DNA from: DASSQJ01 sp963772645
Lineage (GTDB): Bacteria > Actinomycetota > Actinomycetes > Actinomycetales > Dermatophilaceae
Reading direction: 5' to 3'
DNA length: 64,000 bases
Assembly: GCA_963772645.1 (NCBI GenBank)
Contig: CAVYYD010000011.1
Coordinates: 434,001-498,000, forward strand
The notes beneath the pieces were generated by a model. It was given only the letters and a program-made list of their open reading frames with translations. It was not told where the DNA came from and ran no database searches. Shown here in pieces: positions 49,773-57,361 of the stretch (the first letter of the stretch is position 1; each line of letters opens with the position of its first letter). The position numbers were made by a program, and so were the translations under genes.

Positions 49773-50529
49773 CGATCGGGCGGCGCAGGAGGGTGTCCCG
49801 CAGCTCCTTGGTGTGTCGGCGGCTGACCTGGAGCTCGACCTGCCCGACGAGCACCGAGCAGCGTCCGCGGTCCATCCGCACCTCGCTGACGTGCGGTAGG
49901 GCGACGAGCGTGCTGCGGTGGATCCGCACGAACCCGGCATCGGCCCAGCGCTCCTCGAGGACGCTGAGCGGGACGCGCACCAGGTGCGAGCCGGAGCCCG
50001 TGTGCAGCCGGGCGTAGTCACCGTGGGCCTGGGCGTACCGGATCTGGCTGCGGGAGATGAACCGGGTCACGCCGCCGAGCTCGACGGGAATCGTCTCGTC
50101 CTCGGCCGCGGCCACGTCCGCGGGCGCGGTTCGCTCCTCGGCGGGGCGCTCCCGCTGGGCGACGACGCGGCGCACCGCCTCGGCGAGGCGCTCGGAGCGG
50201 ACCGGCTTCATGACGTAGTCGGTCGCGTCGACGGCGAACGCGTCGACCGCGTGCTGGTCGTGGGCCGTGACGAAGACGATCTGGGGCCGGTCCGCGAACC
50301 GGGAGATCACCCGGGCCAGCGCCATCCCGTCCAGCCCCGGCATCGAGATGTCTGTGAAGACGACGTCGATGTCCCGCGTGTCGAGGACATGGAGGGCCTG
50401 CGTGCCGCTCGAGGCGGTGACCACCTCCCCGATGCGCTGGTCCCGCCCGAGGAGGTAGCCGAGGTCGGACAGGGCCGGCAGCTCGTCGTCGACGACGAGC
50501 GCGACCAGTCCGGCGCCGCTGGTGGACAT
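49723..50529 (-). CDS. LytTR-family response regulator
   Basis: 268 residues from ATG 50529; a TAGGCT box 7 nt upstream supports this start over the ATG at 50553. Receiver domain: LVALVVDDELPALSDLGYLLG, DVVFTDISMPGLDGMALA with the phosphoryl aspartate, VFVTAHDQHAVDAFAVDATDYVMKPVRSERL. Output LytTR domain: GVTRFISRSQIRYAQAHGDYARLHTGSGSHLVRVPLSVLEERWADAGFVRIHRSTLVALPHVSEVRMD. Likely controls the downstream symporter genes in response to the kinase encoded next to it. Confidence 0.93.
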   Translation of the reverse strand: MSTSGAGLVALVVDDELPALSDLGYLLGRDQRIGEVVTASSGTQALHVLDTRDIDVVFTDISMPGLDGMALARVISRFADRPQIVFVTAHDQHAVDAFAVDATDYVMKPVRSERLAEAVRRVVAQRERPAEERTAPADVAAAEDETIPVELGGVTRFISRSQIRYAQAHGDYARLHTGSGSHLVRVPLSVLEERWADAGFVRIHRSTLVALPHVSEVRMDRGRCSVLVGQVELQVSRRHTKELRDTLLRRPIGDRHPAPGALPRATGP

Positions 50530-50536
50530 GGGCACG

Positions 50537-50542
50537 AGCCTA
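50537..50542 (-). promoter_or_regulatory. -10 box TAGGCT for the LytTR regulator
   Basis: TAGGCT, 7-nt spacer to ATG 50529, between the kinase and regulator genes. Allows the regulator to be transcribed separately without a ribosome-binding site. Confidence 0.6.
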
Positions 50543-50549
50543 GCCAGCC

Positions 50550-51746
50550 TCAACCCTGAGCGTGGATGCCGGGCGCGAACTTCGGGACCCGGAAGCTCAC
50601 CTTCGTCCCGGCGCCCGGGGCGGTCTCGACGACGAGGCCGAACTCGTCGCCGTAGAGCTGGCGCAGCCGGGCGTCGACGTTGCCCAGCCCGACGGAGTCG
50701 CTCGCGCTCGCGCCGTCGAGGATGCGGCGGACGGTCTCCGGGTCGGTGCCGACGCCGTCGTCCTCGACGGCGATCTCGGCCTCGGCGCCGCGGTCGGTCG
50801 CCGTGATCGTCACGTGGCCGACCCCCTCCTTGGTCGCGAGGCCGTGGCGGACGGCGTTCTCGACGAGCGGCTGGACCGCGAGGTAGGGCAGGGTCACCGC
50901 CAGTACCTCGGGCGCGACGAGGAGCTGGATCTGGAGCCGGTCCCCGAACCGCGCCTGCTCGAGGACGAGGTAGCGCTCGACGTTGCGCAGCTCCTCGGCC
51001 AGCGTCGTGAACGGCCCGCCGGTCCGCAGCGCGTAGCGGGTGAAGTCGGCGAAGTCGAGGAGGAGCTCACGGGCGCGGTCGGGGTCGGTGCGGACGAAGG
51101 AGGCGATGGCCGCCAGGCTGTTGTAGATGAAGTGCGGGCTGATCTGGGCTCGTAGCGCCCTCAGCTCGGCCTCCATCGCCCGGTCCCGGGTGCGGGCGAG
51201 CTCGGCGAGCGCGAGCTGGCTGGACACCCACGCCGCCACCTCCTCGGTGGCCCGGGCCAGCCCCGGGGAGGGGTCCCCGGTCCATGCGGTCAGGGTGCCC
51301 ACGACGAGGTCGTCCATGACGAGCGGGGCCGTCACGGCGGTGCGGACCGGGCAGCTCGGGTCGTCGCAGACGACGACGTCCGCGCCCTGGACCACGGTGC
51401 GACCGGTGCGCAGGGTCTGGGCGCCGAGGTCGACCGCGCTGTCGCGGTGGTGGTCGCCGGCGCCGGTCCAGGAGAGGGTCGCGCCGGGGGCCGCGAAGGA
51501 GACCGCGTGCGCCCCGAGGATGCTGAGCAGGTGGCGGCCGGCCCGCTCGGCTCCTTCGGGGGTCAGCCCTGCGGCGAGGTGCTCGGCGGCCAGGGATGCC
51601 GTGTGCAGGGTCGAGTAGGTAGCGCGGTCGACCGCCGAGATGAAGCCACGGCGCCGGCTGCGCCGCCACATCCACCCGCCCACCCAGACCAGGAGCAGCG
51701 TGCCGGCGACGAGGACCGCCGTCGGCCAGTGGATCGTGCCCGTCAT
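50550..51746 (-). CDS. LytS-type sensor histidine kinase
   Basis: 398 residues. One N-terminal membrane helix (WPTAVLVAGTLLLVWVGGWMW), a GAF-like sensor region (residues ~45-190: LLSILGAHAVSFAAPGATLSW, VQGADVVVCDDPSCPVRTAVTAPLVMDDLVVGTLTAW), then the LytS-family histidine phosphorylation site LRALRAQISPHFIYNSLAAIASFVRTDPDRARELLLDFADFTRYALR and an HATPase domain (LAVQPLVENAVRHGLATKEG, VEDDGVG, VGLGNVDARLRQLYG). It pairs with the LytTR regulator whose promoter sits behind its stop. Confidence 0.92.
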   Translation of the reverse strand: MTGTIHWPTAVLVAGTLLLVWVGGWMWRRSRRRGFISAVDRATYSTLHTASLAAEHLAAGLTPEGAERAGRHLLSILGAHAVSFAAPGATLSWTGAGDHHRDSAVDLGAQTLRTGRTVVQGADVVVCDDPSCPVRTAVTAPLVMDDLVVGTLTAWTGDPSPGLARATEEVAAWVSSQLALAELARTRDRAMEAELRALRAQISPHFIYNSLAAIASFVRTDPDRARELLLDFADFTRYALRTGGPFTTLAEELRNVERYLVLEQARFGDRLQIQLLVAPEVLAVTLPYLAVQPLVENAVRHGLATKEGVGHVTITATDRGAEAEIAVEDDGVGTDPETVRRILDGASASDSVGLGNVDARLRQLYGDEFGLVVETAPGAGTKVSFRVPKFAPGIHAQG

Positions 51747-51752
51747 GGGCTC

Positions 51753-51758
51753 ACCCTA
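51753..51758 (-). promoter_or_regulatory. -10 box TAGGGT for the LytS kinase
   Basis: TAGGGT, 6-nt spacer to ATG 51746, no ribosome-binding site. Confidence 0.55.
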
Positions 51759-51788
51759 GGGTCGGCCGGCGCGGGGGTCGGCCCTCGT

Positions 51789-51794
51789 TAGGCT
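51789..51794 (+). promoter_or_regulatory. -10 box TAGGCT for the degenerate Fic gene
   Basis: TAGGCT with a 6-nt spacer to GTG 51801. Only 30 nt from the divergent TAGGGT box of the kinase. Confidence 0.6.
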
Positions 51795-51800
51795 CACCGG

Positions 51801-52652
51801 GTGACCGGAGCCAGCCCCGCCGTCGACGCCGTCGCCCGCCTCGCCGAGCTGCCGGGCGTGGCCGAGCAGGTCGACGCCGCCCGTGCGGCCTGCACCCGGC
51901 TGCGGTGGCACGCCGCGCTGCGGCGCCGGGTCCAGGAGGCGGCGGCCGAGTCGCGGGTCCGGGGGGCCGCGGCGAGCGCGGAGCTCGAGGGCGCGGGGCT
52001 GCCCGTCGACGTGGTCCGGGACATCGTGCGGGGCGCGGCCACGTGGTCCGCCTCGCCCGACCCTGTGGAACGGGTGGTCCGCGGGGTCGTCGCGGCGACG
52101 ACCGAGACCGAGCACGTGCGGGGCATCGTGCTGCGGTCGCCGTTGCAGGCCCTCGCCCGGCTGCACACGGTCGCGGTCGCGGGCCTGGTGCCCGACGACG
52201 CGCTCGGCCGGCCGCGGCGCGACGGGGAGGCGTGCGCCGAGCTGACCGACCTCGGGCCGCCGCCCCCGCCCGCCGAGGCCGCGGCCCGGCTGCGTTCGGT
52301 CAGCGAGGTGGTGCTGGCGACCCCGCGGCTGCCGGTGGTGCTCGCCGCCGCGGTCGTCCACGCCGAGCTCGCGACGGTCCGTCCGTTCGTCCGCGGCAAC
52401 GGTGTCGTCGCGCGTGCCCTCGACCGGGCCCTCGTCCAGGCCGGGGGCCTGGACCCCACCGGGGTGGCGGTCACCGAGGCCGGGCACGGGGCCGAGGGGA
52501 CGGCCGCCTACGTCGGCGCCCTCGCCGCGTACTCCCGCGGGGACGCCGCCGGGGTCGGCCTCTGGGTCGTCCACTGCTGCTCCGCCGTCCGGGAGGCCGC
52601 GGCGCAGGGGGAGCGCGTCGCCGACGCCGTGCTCGCCGGCCGGACGGGCTGA
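51801..52652 (+). CDS. Fic-domain-like protein with degenerate catalytic motif
   Basis: 283 residues from GTG 51801. The helical layout and GAAASAELEGAGLPVD near residue 55 resemble the start of Fic proteins with an inhibitory-type helix (SxxxE). The expected HPF(D/E)xGNGRxxR loop appears as VRPFVRGNGVVARAL at about residues 197-211: PF and GNG are kept but the catalytic histidine, the metal-site acidic residue and the arginine are replaced by R, R and V. It therefore cannot transfer AMP by the normal mechanism. A non-catalytic role or another annotation is possible. Confidence 0.7.
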   Translation: MTGASPAVDAVARLAELPGVAEQVDAARAACTRLRWHAALRRRVQEAAAESRVRGAAASAELEGAGLPVDVVRDIVRGAATWSASPDPVERVVRGVVAATTETEHVRGIVLRSPLQALARLHTVAVAGLVPDDALGRPRRDGEACAELTDLGPPPPPAEAAARLRSVSEVVLATPRLPVVLAAAVVHAELATVRPFVRGNGVVARALDRALVQAGGLDPTGVAVTEAGHGAEGTAAYVGALAAYSRGDAAGVGLWVVHCCSAVREAAAQGERVADAVLAGRTG

Positions 52653-52838
52653 ACGGCGGCCGTCGTGCGCAGGCCGTCCGGCGGCCGGGACCGCCCACCG
52701 CACGGTGGTGTCGCCCACCTTGCCGGGCCCGGAGGACAGGAGTAGAACCGAGGTGGAGGGACGGGCGACCGGCCCTCCACGAGACCTACCGCAGGACCAC
52801 GGGTACCCACGCGCGGGCAGTCCACTGATGGACCGACC

Positions 52839-52861
52839 GCGGCGGGCTTGACCCGCCGCGA
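52839..52861. terminator. Hairpin downstream of the Fic-like gene
   Basis: Arms CGCGGCGGG and CCCGCCGCG around loop CTTGA: perfect 9-bp stem about 190 nt after the stop. Confidence 0.5.
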
Positions 52862-52908
52862 CGACCGAGACGCAGCACGCCTGGTCGCCCCGACGACCTG
52901 CGGCAGGA

Positions 52909-52944
52909 CGGCACCCCCACCCCACGGGTGGGGGTGCCGTCGTG
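52909..52944. terminator. Very strong hairpin upstream of the 6C RNA region
   Basis: GACGGCACCCCCACC and GGTGGGGGTGCCGTC form a 15-bp perfect stem with a short CCAC-G type loop. Probably the end of the transcription unit that starts at the Fic-like gene, insulating the 6C/Tad region. Confidence 0.65.
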
Positions 52945-53172
52945 CGGGGCGTCGGGACCCGCCCCGGAGCCCCGGTCGGACCTGCCTCGGGAGCCCCGTC
53001 GGGGGCCCTGGTCCGGGCCTCGGTGCGGGCCCTGGTCGGGCCCCTCCGCTGGGCGAGCGAAAGATGGTCAAGCGTTCAACTTGGTCGCCGCAACCTTCGG
53101 ATCCAGTGGTCCTGAGTGACTGCTGAGGATGTTTTCGGCAGCCGTTGAGCGGGGCTTGCGTACCGAGCCCGA

Positions 53173-53194
53173 AATACGCAACGATTGACGTATT
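53173..53194. promoter_or_regulatory. Dyad AATACG-N10-CGTATT upstream of the 6C RNA
   Basis: Perfect 6-bp arms with a 10-nt AT-rich spacer (CAACGATTGA), unusual for this GC-rich window. Located 20-40 nt upstream of the predicted 6C RNA; may be an operator or contain its promoter (TTGACG at 53185). Confidence 0.45.
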
Positions 53195-53209
53195 CGCTCC
53201 CCCTCGGGG

Positions 53210-53300
53210 TCGAGCGAACGGCGGACCGGCTTCTCCCCCCCGGAGTTCGGCTCGCCGACGGCCCCGGTTGTCCCCCCGACCGGGGCCGTCCCATACCCCC
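53210..53300 (+). ncRNA. 6C RNA (two hairpins with C-rich loops)
   Basis: Hairpin 1 (53220-53256) has outer pairs GGCGG...CTCGCC and a loop with seven Cs (53235-53241). Hairpin 2 (53257-53290) has perfect 12-bp arms GACGGCCCCGGT / ACCGGGGCCGTC and the loop TGTCCCCCCG with six Cs. Two adjacent stem-loops whose loops each carry at least six Cs define the actinobacterial 6C RNA. Its place just upstream of ssd is that of B11/6C in M. tuberculosis, next to Rv3660c. The exact ends are not visible; the RNA is thought to act in trans by pairing of the C-rich loops with G-rich mRNA. Confidence 0.85.
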
Positions 53301-53467
53301 CTCCGGCCGCGCCGGCCGACGAGCCCGACCGCCGGGTGCGCCGGTGGTTCCTTCTGGCCCTCGTGCCACCCACTCGCTGGCGTCCACAGGCCGGGCGCCG
53401 GGGCCCGGTTCTCCACAGAAGGGGCCGGCGCCCCACCGGTCCCGGGGGGACGCCGGATGCTGGCGGC

Positions 53468-54196
53468 ATGCGCACGCCATCTGTCCTCGCCGTCGTCGGC
53501 GCGTCCGGCGGTCTCGGGGCGAGCACGCTGGCGCTCGCGGTCGGGCGCCGGCTTGCCGCCACCGGCGCACCCGGCCTCGTTGTCGACCTCGACGTGACCG
53601 GCGGCGGCCTCGACGTGACCGCCGGCGTCGAGCACGTCCCCGGCCCGCGCTGGCCGGCGCTCGCGGACGTCCGGGGGCACGTCGACGCCGGCCTGCTCGC
53701 CGCCTCGCTGCCGCAGGAGGACGGATGCCGCCTGCTCTCCGCGGGCGGCCCCGCGGACGGGCCGGTCCCGGCCCGGGCGGTGGCCGACGTCCTGTCCTCG
53801 CTCGTCGCCGGGTGCCCCCGCCTCGTCCTCGACGCCGGCGGCCGGCAGCTGCCCCCGTCGGTGCTCGCCGCCGATCCCCTCGTCCTGGTCCTCACCTCGC
53901 TGCGCACCCGCGGCCTCGCCGACGCCGACGCCTGCCTCGAGCGCCTGCTCCACGACGTTGCGGCGAGCGGCCGGCCCGACCTGCGCCTCGTCACCCGGGG
54001 CGGGCGGCCCACCCACGACGTCGTCGACGACGTCGTGGCCCACCTCGGCATCGCCCACCTCTGCCACATCCCCGACGACCCACACGTCAGCCGCGATGCC
54101 GAGCACGGCCTGTGGCCCGGCACCGGACGGGACGCGGTGCGCCGCGCCGCCGACGCGGTGGTCGCGGTCCTGGACGCCCTGGACGTCGCGTCGTGA
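53468..54196 (+). CDS. ssd: Ssd/CpaE-like septum-site/pilus-positioning ATPase
   Basis: 242 residues from ATG 53468. MinD/ParA-like fold with a degenerate Walker A, VVGASGGLGASTLALAVG, which lacks the lysine of true P-loops; VVDLDVTGGGLDVTAGVE is the switch region and LVLTSLRTRGLADADACLERLLHDV a later strand. First gene of the Tad/Flp operon, as Rv3660c (Ssd) in M. tuberculosis. It is shorter than typical Ssd (about 350), lacking the N-terminal receiver-like domain. GTGA overlap with tadA. Confidence 0.9.
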   Translation: MRTPSVLAVVGASGGLGASTLALAVGRRLAATGAPGLVVDLDVTGGGLDVTAGVEHVPGPRWPALADVRGHVDAGLLAASLPQEDGCRLLSAGGPADGPVPARAVADVLSSLVAGCPRLVLDAGGRQLPPSVLAADPLVLVLTSLRTRGLADADACLERLLHDVAASGRPDLRLVTRGGRPTHDVVDDVVAHLGIAHLCHIPDDPHVSRDAEHGLWPGTGRDAVRRAADAVVAVLDALDVAS

Positions 54197-55362
54197 CGAC
54201 GAGGGGGCCCTTCGCGGCCGCTGTCGAGCGAAGCATCAGGGCCGGTCGGCCCCCCGACGAGGCGACCATCACGGCGATCGCCGGTGAGCACGAGCCGACC
54301 CTCGGCGACGTCGGTCGGGCGCGGGCCGAGGCGGACCTGGCCGCACGGCTCGTCGGGCTCGGCCCGCTCTCCGGCCTCGTCGCCGACCCGTCGGTCACCG
54401 ACGTCCTGGTCAACGGTGACGGGGCGGTCTGGGTCGACCGCGGCCGAGGCATCGAGCGGTCGCCGGTCACCGTGCCGGCCGAGGAGCTGAGACCACTCGC
54501 GGTGCGCCTCGCCGGGTTCGCCGGCCGGCGCCTCGACGACGCCCAGCCGTGGGTCGACGGCGTGCTGCGCACGGGCGTCCGGCTGCATGCGGTACTCCCC
54601 CCGCTCGCCGAGACCGGTCCCCATCTGAGCCTCCGCGTCCCGCGGCACCGGCACGGCGGCCTGGCGGCCCTCCAGGCTCTCGGAGGGCTGGTGCCCGGGC
54701 TCGCCGAGGTGCTCCGCGGGCTCGTCGCCGCCCGCGTCTCCCTCCTGGTCACCGGTGGCACCGGCGCCGGTAAGACCACCGTCCTCGGCGCCCTGATCGC
54801 GGAGTGCCCGCCCACCGAACGGATCGTCGTCGTCGAGGACGTCCGCGAGCTCGCCCCCGACCACCCCCACGTCGTCCGGCTCCAGGGCCGCGACGCGAAC
54901 GTCGAGGGCGTGGGGGAGGTGCCGCTCGGCGTCCTGGTGCGTCAGGCGCTGCGGATGCGTCCCGACCGGCTCGTCGTCGGAGAGGTACGCGGCGCCGAGG
55001 TCCGCGACCTCCTCGCCGCGCTCAACACCGGACACGAGGGGGGCGCCAGCACCCTGCACGCGAACAGCCCGGCCGAGGTACCCGCGCGCCTGGAAGCGCT
55101 GGGCGCCCTGGCGGGGATGCCCCGCGCGGCAGTGCACTCCCAGCTGCGCGGTGCGGTCCAGGCGGTCGTCCACGTGGCGCGGGCGGCGGGCGGGCGGCGG
55201 GTCGTCTCCGGGGTCGGCGTCGTCGTGCCCGGGTCGGGGGAGGAGCCGGTGCGGGTCGAGGGCGCGCTCGACGCCAGCTCGGGCGTGCTGCGGGACGGGG
55301 CGGGTGCCGCCCGCCTGGGGCGGCTCCTCGAGTGCGGGTACCCCGGCAGGACGCGACGGTGA
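54193..55362 (+). CDS. tadA: TadA/CpaF secretion ATPase
   Basis: 389 residues from GTG 54193. Hexameric ATPase that powers Flp pilus assembly. N-terminal LGPLSGLVADPSVTDVLVNGDGAVWVDRGRGIERS; ATPase: LLVTGGTGAGKTTVLGALI (Walker A), VVVEDVRELAPDHPHVVRLQGRDANVEG (Asp box), VLVRQALRMRPDRLVVGEVRGAEVRDLLAALNTGHEGGASTLHANSPAEVPARLEALG (Walker B, His box). Overlaps ssd and tadB by 4 nt. Confidence 0.95.
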   Translation: MTTRGPFAAAVERSIRAGRPPDEATITAIAGEHEPTLGDVGRARAEADLAARLVGLGPLSGLVADPSVTDVLVNGDGAVWVDRGRGIERSPVTVPAEELRPLAVRLAGFAGRRLDDAQPWVDGVLRTGVRLHAVLPPLAETGPHLSLRVPRHRHGGLAALQALGGLVPGLAEVLRGLVAARVSLLVTGGTGAGKTTVLGALIAECPPTERIVVVEDVRELAPDHPHVVRLQGRDANVEGVGEVPLGVLVRQALRMRPDRLVVGEVRGAEVRDLLAALNTGHEGGASTLHANSPAEVPARLEALGALAGMPRAAVHSQLRGAVQAVVHVARAAGGRRVVSGVGVVVPGSGEEPVRVEGALDASSGVLRDGAGAARLGRLLECGYPGRTRR

Positions 55363-56111
55363 GTGGCCCCGTACTGCTCATCGTCGTCGCCGCGCTGCTC
55401 TGGCCGCCCGGCGCGGGCCGGCCGTGGCGGCGCGGGCCCGAGGCCCCGGCGGCAGGGCCCGCATCCGCGCGGGGCGCCGCACCGGGCGGCGTGCTGGGGC
55501 GATGGCGGCATCCGGCCGCCGACGAGGAGTGGGTGGCGGACCTCGCCGAGGTCGTGGTCGTCGGGCTCGATGCCGGGCTGGACCTGCCGCGCGCGGTGCT
55601 CGCCGCCGCACGTTCGCCGACGGTGGCCCGGTGCGTGCCGTGGCTGGAGGCCCGGCTCGAGGAGTCGGTCGCGCGCGGCCAGGCGGTCGCCGACTGTGTG
55701 GGCGGTGGCGCGGGGCGGGGCGAGGGAGAGTCCGCGGACCTGCCCTGGGGCCCCGCCGTCCTCGACGTCCTCGCCCGGGCCTGGCGGCTGTCCGAGCGCT
55801 CCGGGGCATCGGCCTCGGCCACCACCGCCGCGGCGGCGGCGGCGCTGCGGGCCGCTCGCGCCGACCGGCAACGCGCCGTTGCGCTCGCTGCCGGTCCCCG
55901 CGCCTCGATGTGGCTGCTCACCGCGCTGCCGCTGGCCGGGCCCGCCGTCGGGGCCGTGGTCGGGGTGGGTCCCGCCCGGCTCTACGTGAACGCGGCCGCC
56001 CAGGTCTCGGCGGTCGTCGGGGTGGCCCTGACGCTCACCGGGTGGCTGTGGGCCCGTCGGCTGCTGCGCCGAGCGGCCCGCCCCGGGACCACCGCCGGGG
56101 GGCCGCGGTGA
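55359..56111 (+). CDS. tadB: Tad pilus inner-membrane platform protein TadB
   Basis: 250 residues from GTG 55359. A first short membrane segment (VLLIVVAALLWPPGAG), a T2SSF-type helical cytoplasmic domain (WVADLAEVVVVGLDAGLDLPRAVLAAARSPTVARCVPWLEARLEESVARGQAVADC, AWRLSERSGASASATTAAAAAALRAARADRQRAVALAAGPRASMWLLTALPLAGP), then membrane helices. Together with TadC it forms the membrane base on which TadA acts. Rv3658c position. Confidence 0.88.
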   Translation: MSGPVLLIVVAALLWPPGAGRPWRRGPEAPAAGPASARGAAPGGVLGRWRHPAADEEWVADLAEVVVVGLDAGLDLPRAVLAAARSPTVARCVPWLEARLEESVARGQAVADCVGGGAGRGEGESADLPWGPAVLDVLARAWRLSERSGASASATTAAAAAALRAARADRQRAVALAAGPRASMWLLTALPLAGPAVGAVVGVGPARLYVNAAAQVSAVVGVALTLTGWLWARRLLRRAARPGTTAGGPR

Positions 56112-56650
56112 GCCTTCTCGCGGCCGCCCTCGTCGTGGCCGCGGTGGCTCTCCTCCCGGTCCGGCGCGGGCCCGTGCCGCGGCGCCCCCGGGCCGGTCGT
56201 GCCCCAGGAGTGCGCCCACCGACCGTCGACGAGGCCGCCGCGGCCCTCACCCTGCTCGCGGCCTCGCTGCGCGGGGGTGCGGGGCCCGTGGAGTGTCTGG
56301 AGGCCGTGGCCGCGCTCGACCCGACGCCGGCCGGCCGGGACCTGGCCGTCGTGGCCGCCGCGCACCGGTGGGGCGAGCCGCCGGACCGCGCGTGGCAGCA
56401 CGTGGGACCGGGCTGGTCACCCGCCGCGGTGGCGTGGCACGCCGCGCTGTCCGCCGGCGCGGCTCCGGCCGGCCTGCTCGACGCGGCCGCAGGGCGGATG
56501 CGCCGTGCGGAGTCCCGGCGGCTCGAGGCGTGTCTGCACCGCTCGGCGGTGCTGCTCGTCCTCCCCCTCGGCCTGTGCTTCCTGCCGGGTTTCGTCGCCA
56601 CGACCGTCGTCCCCCTCGTCCTCCTCCTCGTCGGGGGGCTTGCGGGATGA
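56108..56650 (+). CDS. tadC: Tad pilus inner-membrane platform protein TadC
   Basis: 180 residues from GTG 56108. One N-terminal helix (LLAAALVVAAVALLPV), a T2SSF domain (DEAAAALTLLAASLRGGAGPVECLEAVAA, AWHAALSAGAAPAGLLDAAAGRMRRAESRRLEACLHRSAVLLVLPLGLCFLPGFVATTVVPLVLLL). Partner of TadB, both translated through GTGA overlaps. Ends 139 nt before the pilin-like gene. Confidence 0.88.
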   Translation: MSLLAAALVVAAVALLPVRRGPVPRRPRAGRAPGVRPPTVDEAAAALTLLAASLRGGAGPVECLEAVAALDPTPAGRDLAVVAAAHRWGEPPDRAWQHVGPGWSPAAVAWHAALSAGAAPAGLLDAAAGRMRRAESRRLEACLHRSAVLLVLPLGLCFLPGFVATTVVPLVLLLVGGLAG

Positions 56651-56789
56651 GGAGCGCCGCCGTCCCCAGGTGGCCGGTGGCGACCGGCCGGTCCACAGTC
56701 CGGCCGCCGGCTCTCCCGCCGGCGGGGCCGGGACCGGAGGCTGGCTGGAGGGCGCGACCGCCGCGCCCGCACCGTGAGGGGAGAACACC

Positions 56790-57008
56790 ATGACCGCACC
56801 CACCATCGCCCGGTTCCGGGCCCGGGCCCGGGCCCGGGCCCGCATGCTGCGCCGGCTCGGCGAACAGGGCATGACGACGGCGGAGTACGCAGTGGGGACG
56901 GTCGCCGCCGTCGCGTTCGCCGGCCTGCTGCTCGTCATCGTCAAGTCGGCACCGGTCAAGAGCGCGCTGAGCAGGATCATCGTCACCGCGCTCGGCACCG
57001 GGTCGTGA
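56790..57008 (+). CDS. DUF4244 Flp-pilin-like small protein
   Basis: 72 residues. A basic leader (MTAPTIARFRARARARARMLRRLGEQG) precedes MTTAEYAVGTVAAVAFAGLLLVIVKSAPVKSALSRIIVTAL, where the G|MTTAEY junction and the following hydrophobic helix are those of Flp-type prepilins processed by a prepilin peptidase. DUF4244 is the actinobacterial name for this pilin. The RARARARA leader is encoded by a (GGGCCC)4 tandem repeat. GGGGAG stands upstream of the ATG. Confidence 0.9.
   Translation: MTAPTIARFRARARARARMLRRLGEQGMTTAEYAVGTVAAVAFAGLLLVIVKSAPVKSALSRIIVTALGTGS
56818..56841. repeat. (GGGCCC)4 tandem repeat inside the pilin leader
   Basis: Four perfect copies of GGGCCC within the 5' part of the DUF4244 gene. 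It encodes alternating Arg-Ala in the leader peptide; slippage would change the leader by two residues per unit and keep the frame. Confidence 0.9.
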
Positions 57009-57361
57009 CGCGGGCTCGACCGGAGCAGGGGAGCGCGGCCGCGGAGGTGGCGGTGGCGCTCCCCGCGCTCGTCCTGGTTCTTGCCGCGGCGCTCGGCGCA
57101 CTTCAGCTCGGAGTCGACCAGGTCCGGTGCGTCGACGCCGCCAGGAGCGCGGCCCGCCAGCTCGCCCGGGGTGATCCGCCGTCGGCGGCCCGGGGCCGGG
57201 CGCTGGCCGCCGCCCCCGATGGGGCGCGGCTCGTCCTCGAGGTGCGGGGCGGCACGGTGCGAGCCGTGGTGACCGCGCCGGTCCCGGCCCTCCTGCGGGC
57301 ACTGCCCGGGGTCACCGGGCCCGCCGCCGTCGCGGATGCGGTGCTGGAGGGGACGCCGTGA
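57005..57361 (+). CDS. tadE: TadE-like pilus assembly protein
   Basis: 118 residues from GTG 57005. EQGSAAAEVAVALPALVLVLAAALGALQLGVDQVRCVDAARSAARQLARGD is the TadE signature (prepilin-like processing near E-x-G and an N-terminal helix followed by a DAAR segment), then a beta-rich tail VEVRGGTVRAVVTAPVPALLRALPGV. GTGA overlap with the pilin gene and with the next gene. Confidence 0.9.
   Translation: MTRARPEQGSAAAEVAVALPALVLVLAAALGALQLGVDQVRCVDAARSAARQLARGDPPSAARGRALAAAPDGARLVLEVRGGTVRAVVTAPVPALLRALPGVTGPAAVADAVLEGTP

Larger units (their letters stand above)
52653..53467. other. Long intergenic region before the Tad/Flp operon
   Basis: 815 nt without a supported protein gene. It holds two strong hairpins (52839-52861 and 52909-52944), a dyad AATACG-N10-CGTATT at 53173-53194, and the 6C RNA at about 53210-53300. 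The rest shows no pattern I recognise. Confidence 0.7.
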
